Source: Paenibacillus_AR mesotrionivorans
Lineage (GTDB): Bacteria; Bacillota; Bacilli; Paenibacillales; NBRC-103111
DNA: 64,000 nt
Assembly (NCBI RefSeq): GCF_046098205.1
Contig: NZ_JBJURJ010000002.1
Coordinates: 310,001 to 374,000 of the forward strand
Reading direction: 5' to 3'
Positions 60,242 through 64,000 of the stretch are shown here, in pieces. The first letter of the stretch is position 1. Every line of letters begins with the position of its first letter. The translations under genes were made by a program, and so were the position numbers. The notes under the pieces are model-generated. The model had not been told where the DNA came from. It saw only the letters and a program-made list of their open reading frames with translations, and searched no databases.

Positions 60242-60535
60242 TTATGTATCGGAGCGGGCCTCCAGCCGGCCGTCTTCCCGCATATATAAGCGTTTGGCCG
60301 GATTGTTGGCCAGCTTCACATTGCACATTTTGAGGGTGTGCTCCTCCTCCAGATCGAACACTTCCCATTTCTCCGGTTCGTCATATCCCTGCCCCGCCAA
60401 TACCGATGCCATCTCTGCAGCAGCAGTATCCTCGTCCTCCCAGGACTTTACGCCATGGTACATGAAGTCATAGATATTTTTCTGGCTGCAGGAAAATATT
60501 TCACCCGTCTCTTTATGCTTCAACACATAATACAT
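60242..60535 (-). CDS. Small soluble protein of unknown function
   Basis: 97 residues with AGGAGGCATTT before the ATG. It begins MYYVLKHKETGEIFSCSQKNIYDFMYHGVK and continues acidic with WEVFDLEEEHTLKMCNVKLANNPAKRLYM. Two Cys; no CxxC pair or membrane segment. No family recognised. A 51-bp gap separates it from the next gene toward sigI. Confidence 0.75.
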   Translation of the reverse strand: MYYVLKHKETGEIFSCSQKNIYDFMYHGVKSWEDEDTAAAEMASVLAGQGYDEPEKWEVFDLEEEHTLKMCNVKLANNPAKRLYMREDGRLEARSDT

Positions 60536-60628
60536 GTAAATGCCTCCTTAGACCACAATCGACTCATTATATCATATTTTCCACATGGCACTCCATGTCA
60601 GACTTTGGACAGGCCCCCGCGGGAACGG

Positions 60629-60656
60629 CGAAAAAGCCCGCGTTTGTGCGCGGACC
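60629..60656 (-). terminator. Probable terminator upstream of the small-gene group
   Basis: On the minus strand CCGCG, loop CACAAA, CGCGGGC and TTTTTC, 22 bp past the stop at 60678. Short stem, so moderate support. Confidence 0.6.
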
Positions 60657-60677
60657 CTAAGTGATGGTTGTCTTTAG

Positions 60678-60950
60678 TCACTGCTGGCTGTTCTCCTCCT
60701 GCAGCCGCGAAACCTGCTCCAGCGGCAAACCGGTAATCTCCGAAATCTCCGGCGGCGTCATAATCCCCCGGCGCAGCAGCTGCTCGGCCACTTCGATCTT
60801 GCCTTCGATCTTGCCTTGCAGCTTTCCTTCCCGGCGTCCTTCCATCAGGGCTTTCCGCTTCACCTTCGGGTCGATCCAGGGTTTAAGCATTTGCCTGACC
60901 TCCTCATCCAGCTTAACTTGTTCCCGCGGCTTTTTCCGTTTATCAGCCAT
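60678..60950 (-). pseudogene. Short remnant resembling the C-terminal tail of Rpn/PD-(D/E)XK transposase-like proteins
   Basis: 90 residues with no convincing ribosome-binding site before ATG at 60950. It has EGRREGKLQGKIEGKIEVAEQLLRRGIMTPPEISEITGLPLEQVSRLQEE, the kind of Gly/Glu/Lys-repeat tail and short HTH end seen at the C-terminus of Rpn/YhgA-type nucleases (about 280-300 residues). The nuclease part is absent. GGCAAGATCGAA is directly repeated in the DNA. Probably a gene remnant, though a short peptide is not ruled out. Confidence 0.5.
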
Positions 60951-61023
60951 AATCGTTTTCTGTTGCCATCAGTATATCATAGTTAATGAACCGCTAAGCT
61001 ATTGACGCAAACAACGCCTCCCA

Positions 61024-61818
61024 CTACAGCCTGTACATCCGCCTGTATACCGAAGGCCGCAGCTTAACGGTTTTTTCGAAAATCCGGCTGAAGTAGTAGC
61101 CGTTGTCATAGCCGCATAAGGAGGCCACATGCTCCATGGTAAAATCCGTATCCGTCAGCAGCGCCTTGGCTCTTTCCAGCCGGAGGGCGGTGAGATACTC
61201 CTTGGGCCCGGTCCCGAAGGCTGCCTTGAACTGGCGGGTTAAGGCCACCTGGCTGATGCAAAGAGAATGTGCCAGCTCCGTCAGCTGCGCTTCACCGAAG
61301 GCGTTCGTCTCCAGCCATCTGCGGGCCGCCAGCATACGGGGCTCGGGAGCACTGCGGGACAGCCCCGCCTCCTCTGAAATTTCGTGCATGATGAGAAGCA
61401 GCAGGTCATGCAGGTAGTGGGTGGCCGCTGCCTGTGCCTTCTCCTCCTGGCGGTCGGAGGAGGGTTTGATCAGGCGCAGGGTGGAGAGCAGCCGGGCTCG
61501 GTCCGTTACAGAAAACCGGTACCTGCCGTTACGGGTTATTCCGTCCAGCAGGGCTTGTCCCTCAGAATTGGAGGGCTGAAAAACTAGATAATGGATATTC
61601 ATAAGAGACAAGGATTCTCGTTCCAAAACCACACCGGGCGGGCCCAAAAGCACTACTCCCGGCACCATCTCCCCCTCCTGTCCGCCCAGCTTGTACCGGA
61701 AGCTGCCCTCCTCCAGAATGAACAGCGTCCACTCCTTCTCCAAAACCGCCCAAGGCTGGACAAACCGGCGTTTGTTAATGGAATAGCCATATGAACGCAT
61801 GGTAACCGGATAGTGCAT
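61024..61818 (-). CDS. AraC-family transcriptional regulator
   Basis: 264 residues with GGGGAGACG before the ATG. The N-terminal part looks like a cupin-type sugar-sensing domain (WTLFILEEGSFRYKLGGQEGEMVPGVVLLGPPG). The C-terminal double HTH (about 165-264) has ELAHSLCISQVALTRQFKAAFGTGPKEYLTALRLERAKALL and VASLCGYDNGYYFSRIFEKTVKLRPSVYRRM. Divergent from the FAD-dependent oxidoreductase gene, with 148 bp between starts, so it probably controls that gene. Inducer unknown. Confidence 0.92.
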   Translation of the reverse strand: MHYPVTMRSYGYSINKRRFVQPWAVLEKEWTLFILEEGSFRYKLGGQEGEMVPGVVLLGPPGVVLERESLSLMNIHYLVFQPSNSEGQALLDGITRNGRYRFSVTDRARLLSTLRLIKPSSDRQEEKAQAAATHYLHDLLLLIMHEISEEAGLSRSAPEPRMLAARRWLETNAFGEAQLTELAHSLCISQVALTRQFKAAFGTGPKEYLTALRLERAKALLTDTDFTMEHVASLCGYDNGYYFSRIFEKTVKLRPSVYRRMYRL

Positions 61819-61927
61819 GGCGTCGTCTCCCCTCTTATTTGTATTGTACTAAACCAAGAGAAGCTTTTGTGAAAAAAAGTGCATCTTTCTCATGTTTTCT
61901 GCATGGTGGTTCCCTGGAGAACGGCGC

Positions 61928-61933
61928 TATAAT
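61928..61933 (+). promoter_or_regulatory. -10 box for the FAD-dependent oxidoreductase gene
   Basis: Perfect TATAAT 33 bp before the ATG. No good -35 box lies 16-18 bp upstream, which fits a promoter that needs an activator such as the divergent AraC protein. Confidence 0.5.
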
Positions 61934-61966
61934 GAGCTCAACACAGGTGACGAAGGAGAATGCCGC

Positions 61967-63928
61967 ATGTCTGCCAATTGTGAAATCTTTGTTTATGGGG
62001 CCACGCCGGGAGGAATCGGAGCGGCTATAGCTGCCGCCAGAAGGGGCAGGCGCGTAGTGTTGGCTGAACCCACCGGGCATATCGGTGGATTGATGACCAG
62101 CGGTTTGGGCAGGACAGATATTGATTGGCCGGAGGCCTCCGGTGCCATTTACCGGGAATTTCTGCACAAGGTTCTGACCCATTATACGGACCGTTACGGC
62201 GCCGGCTCCCGGCAGGTGGAAGAGTGCCGGGGCGGGATGTTCTTCGAGCCGTCCGTGGCATCACAGCTGTTCGCGGAAATGCTGGAGGCGGAAAAACCGA
62301 ATTTGACCGTCATCACCCGCTGTTTGCTGAAGCGTGCCGTCACCGAACATGGCCGGCTGGTTGCCGTGGAAGCACCTGCGGCCGACGGAGGGGTGACACG
62401 CTGGCAGGCAGATGCTTTCATTGACGCCACCTATGAGGGCGATCTGGCTGCCGCCGCTGGAGTGCCTTATCTGACAGGCCGGGAATCCCGGGATGACTGG
62501 AACGAGGAATATGCCGGAGTGCTGTATATGAATTTTGATCCCACCAAAAAGGTTTTGCCAGGAAGCACAGGTGAGGGAGACCACCGGATTCAGGCGTACA
62601 ACTATAGGCTGTGCCTGACAGATGTGCCGGAGAATCGGGTAACCTGCTATAAGCCGGAGGTATACCAAAGAGAGGATTACACCAGTCTGATCGGCGATGT
62701 GGAGGCCGGAAGGGTGAAGTCCATCCGGGATGTGCTGAATATTCTTCCCGTCCCCAACGGTAAAACCGATGCCAACAACCATCACTATTGCATGTGCTCC
62801 AGCGATCTGCCGGAGGAAAATCAGGAGTACCTGGAGGGGGATGAGTTTGTCCGTCAACGCATCCGCACCCGGCAGCGCCATTATCTGGAGGGACTTCTCT
62901 GGTTTCTCCAAAATGATGAGTCTTTGCCTGCCGCCTTCCGGCAGGATGCCCTACGGTTTGGTTATGCGGCCGATGAATTTGCCGATAACGGGCATTTCCC
63001 GCCCCAGCTCTATGTCCGGGAGGGAAGACGGATCTGCGGCGAATACATGTTTACGGAAAATGACGCCAGGCTTGCCCCCGGACTGGACCGGACTCCGATT
63101 CACGCAGACAGTGTGGTGGTGGGCTCCTACGCCATCGATTCCCATGCTACGCGCAAGCGGGAGCCGGAAGGGGAGCATGTGGCTCTGGAGGGTTTTCTGG
63201 GGTTGGGCTGGATTACCGAAATTTATCAGGTTCCTTATGGGGTGATGGTGCCGCAGAAGGTGGACGGCCTGCTGGTTCCCGTAGCCGTTTCCGCCACACA
63301 TATGGGGTTGGGCACCATCCGTATGGAACCGTGCTGGATGCAGCTGGGTTTTGCAGCCGGTGTTGCGGCGGACATGAGCCTTGCACTGAACATCCCGGAG
63401 CGCAGAATGCCCATTGACCTGCTCCAGGACCGGCTCCTGGAGGAAGGACAGATGATCACCTATTTCCGGGATGCGGCCCCGCTTACGGAGGAGGGGACAG
63501 CCCTGCAATATTGGGGGGCAAAGGGTGTGTTTGGCGGCTATGAAGCCCGGCCGGATCAGCCGGCAAGCATGGCCTTCGCTTCCAGGCTGTTGGCTCTGGC
63601 CCGGCTGTTGCCCGGCGGACGCAGTCTGCCCGCTCTGCCTGCATCGGCCTCTATATTGCCCGCCGGTGTGGATATGGGCCCGAGGCTGCCCAAAGATGAG
63701 CCTTCACCGGCTGCATATTGGCAGGCGCATCCCATGCTGACCAGGCCGATGCTGGAGCGTTGGGTGGAGACACTGAACCGCCGCTTGTCGGCAGGGGTCA
63801 GCTTGAGCGGGGACGCGGGCCTGAAGAGCGGCTTCTCCGGCGGTGCCGGCGATTCATCCGGGAGCATCATACGGGTGGGTGAGCTGTGCCGCATTGTCTA
63901 CCAGTTCCTGAAGAATAACCGCAGCTGA
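61967..63928 (+). CDS. FAD-dependent oxidoreductase (FAD_oxidored family)
   Basis: 653 residues from ATG at 61967, eight bases after GAAGGAG. The N-terminal FAD site is CEIFVYGATPGGIGAAIAAARRGRRVVLAEPTGHIGGLMTSGLG (GxGxxG-like, then the GGLxTSGLG loop of the family). Later DAFIDATYEGDLAAAAGVPYLTGRES, and near the end VKVDGLLVPVAVSATHMGLGTIRMEPCWMQLGFAAGVAADM. Members occur in many Bacteroidetes and Paenibacillus glycan loci and may oxidise sugars or remove sulfated or uronic residues; none can be named here. No signal peptide. Divergent from an AraC regulator. Confidence 0.88.
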   Translation: MSANCEIFVYGATPGGIGAAIAAARRGRRVVLAEPTGHIGGLMTSGLGRTDIDWPEASGAIYREFLHKVLTHYTDRYGAGSRQVEECRGGMFFEPSVASQLFAEMLEAEKPNLTVITRCLLKRAVTEHGRLVAVEAPAADGGVTRWQADAFIDATYEGDLAAAAGVPYLTGRESRDDWNEEYAGVLYMNFDPTKKVLPGSTGEGDHRIQAYNYRLCLTDVPENRVTCYKPEVYQREDYTSLIGDVEAGRVKSIRDVLNILPVPNGKTDANNHHYCMCSSDLPEENQEYLEGDEFVRQRIRTRQRHYLEGLLWFLQNDESLPAAFRQDALRFGYAADEFADNGHFPPQLYVREGRRICGEYMFTENDARLAPGLDRTPIHADSVVVGSYAIDSHATRKREPEGEHVALEGFLGLGWITEIYQVPYGVMVPQKVDGLLVPVAVSATHMGLGTIRMEPCWMQLGFAAGVAADMSLALNIPERRMPIDLLQDRLLEEGQMITYFRDAAPLTEEGTALQYWGAKGVFGGYEARPDQPASMAFASRLLALARLLPGGRSLPALPASASILPAGVDMGPRLPKDEPSPAAYWQAHPMLTRPMLERWVETLNRRLSAGVSLSGDAGLKSGFSGGAGDSSGSIIRVGELCRIVYQFLKNNRS

Positions 63929-64000
63929 GGGAAAGCGGAGCCGCTCCTCCTCTTTCTCCCAGCAAACAGAGCCCTTATTATGCGGAGTGTCCGGCTTAAG

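Noticed and set aside
60678..60950. Intact transposase or mobile element
   Set aside because: Only a tail-like fragment is present, with no inverted repeats or nuclease domain.

Overview
The window looks like chromosomal DNA from a spore-forming member of the Bacillales, most likely Paenibacillus or a close relative. The evidence is the gene content: a short sda gene, a sigI-rsgI pair, AbrB-type and YjcZ-type small proteins, YesMN/YesS regulators beside LplABC-type sugar transporters, a GltC-like regulator divergent from glutamate dehydrogenase, and strong AGGAGG ribosome-binding sites with frequent TTG and GTG starts. No rRNA, tRNA, CRISPR array, phage or intact insertion sequence was seen. 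Genus assignment is inference.

Region 1 (1-17.7 kb, all minus strand) is a glycan-use locus. In transcription order it has two sugar ABC permeases, a solute-binding lipoprotein, a membrane-bound YesS-like AraC regulator, a terminator, a GH94 phosphorylase, an SLH-domain surface protein, a GH2 beta-glucuronidase, a 1561-residue secreted glycosidase and a second secreted protein cut by the window edge. Secreted enzyme, transporter and intracellular enzymes together suggest uptake of a glucuronate-containing oligosaccharide. Region 2 (18-25 kb) holds two chemoreceptors around gltC/gdhA. Region 3 (24.8-35.8 kb) is housekeeping and sporulation-linked: sda, an AbrB/zinc-ribbon/HTH protein, a YjcZ-like protein, an MBL hydrolase, a thioredoxin-like protein, a DedA-NERD fusion, a cupredoxin, a sensor kinase, a VOC protein, a diguanylate cyclase, methionine aminopeptidase and a TauE-like exporter.

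Region 4 (36-50.4 kb) has the NAD(P)HX repair enzyme, a YitT protein, overlapping thyX-folA, a metallophosphoesterase, a broken Uma2 gene, a molybdopterin oxidoreductase divergent from a radical SAM gene, a CPA1 antiporter and a Gfo/Idh/MocA oxidoreductase. Region 5 (50.5-57.6 kb) is a five-gene operon for a YesN/YesM two-component system and a second sugar ABC importer. Region 6 (57.8-64 kb) has sigI-rsgI, small unknown genes, and an AraC regulator divergent from an FAD-dependent oxidoreductase.

The most unusual content is between genes. Three intergenic regions each carry an array of four 24-25 bp palindromes (arms ATAACGGAA / TTCCGTTAT) in nearly the same register, about 190 bp long each. 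A fourth array near 11.5 kb has the same architecture (four elements about 51 bp apart) with different sequences, and there the right half of each element pairs with the left half of the next. A separate two-hairpin tandem repeat occurs at two places in the glycan locus with compensatory base changes. A 58-bp palindromic element occurs three times. I know of no description of these that I can cite; they are the best candidates for an undescribed system.
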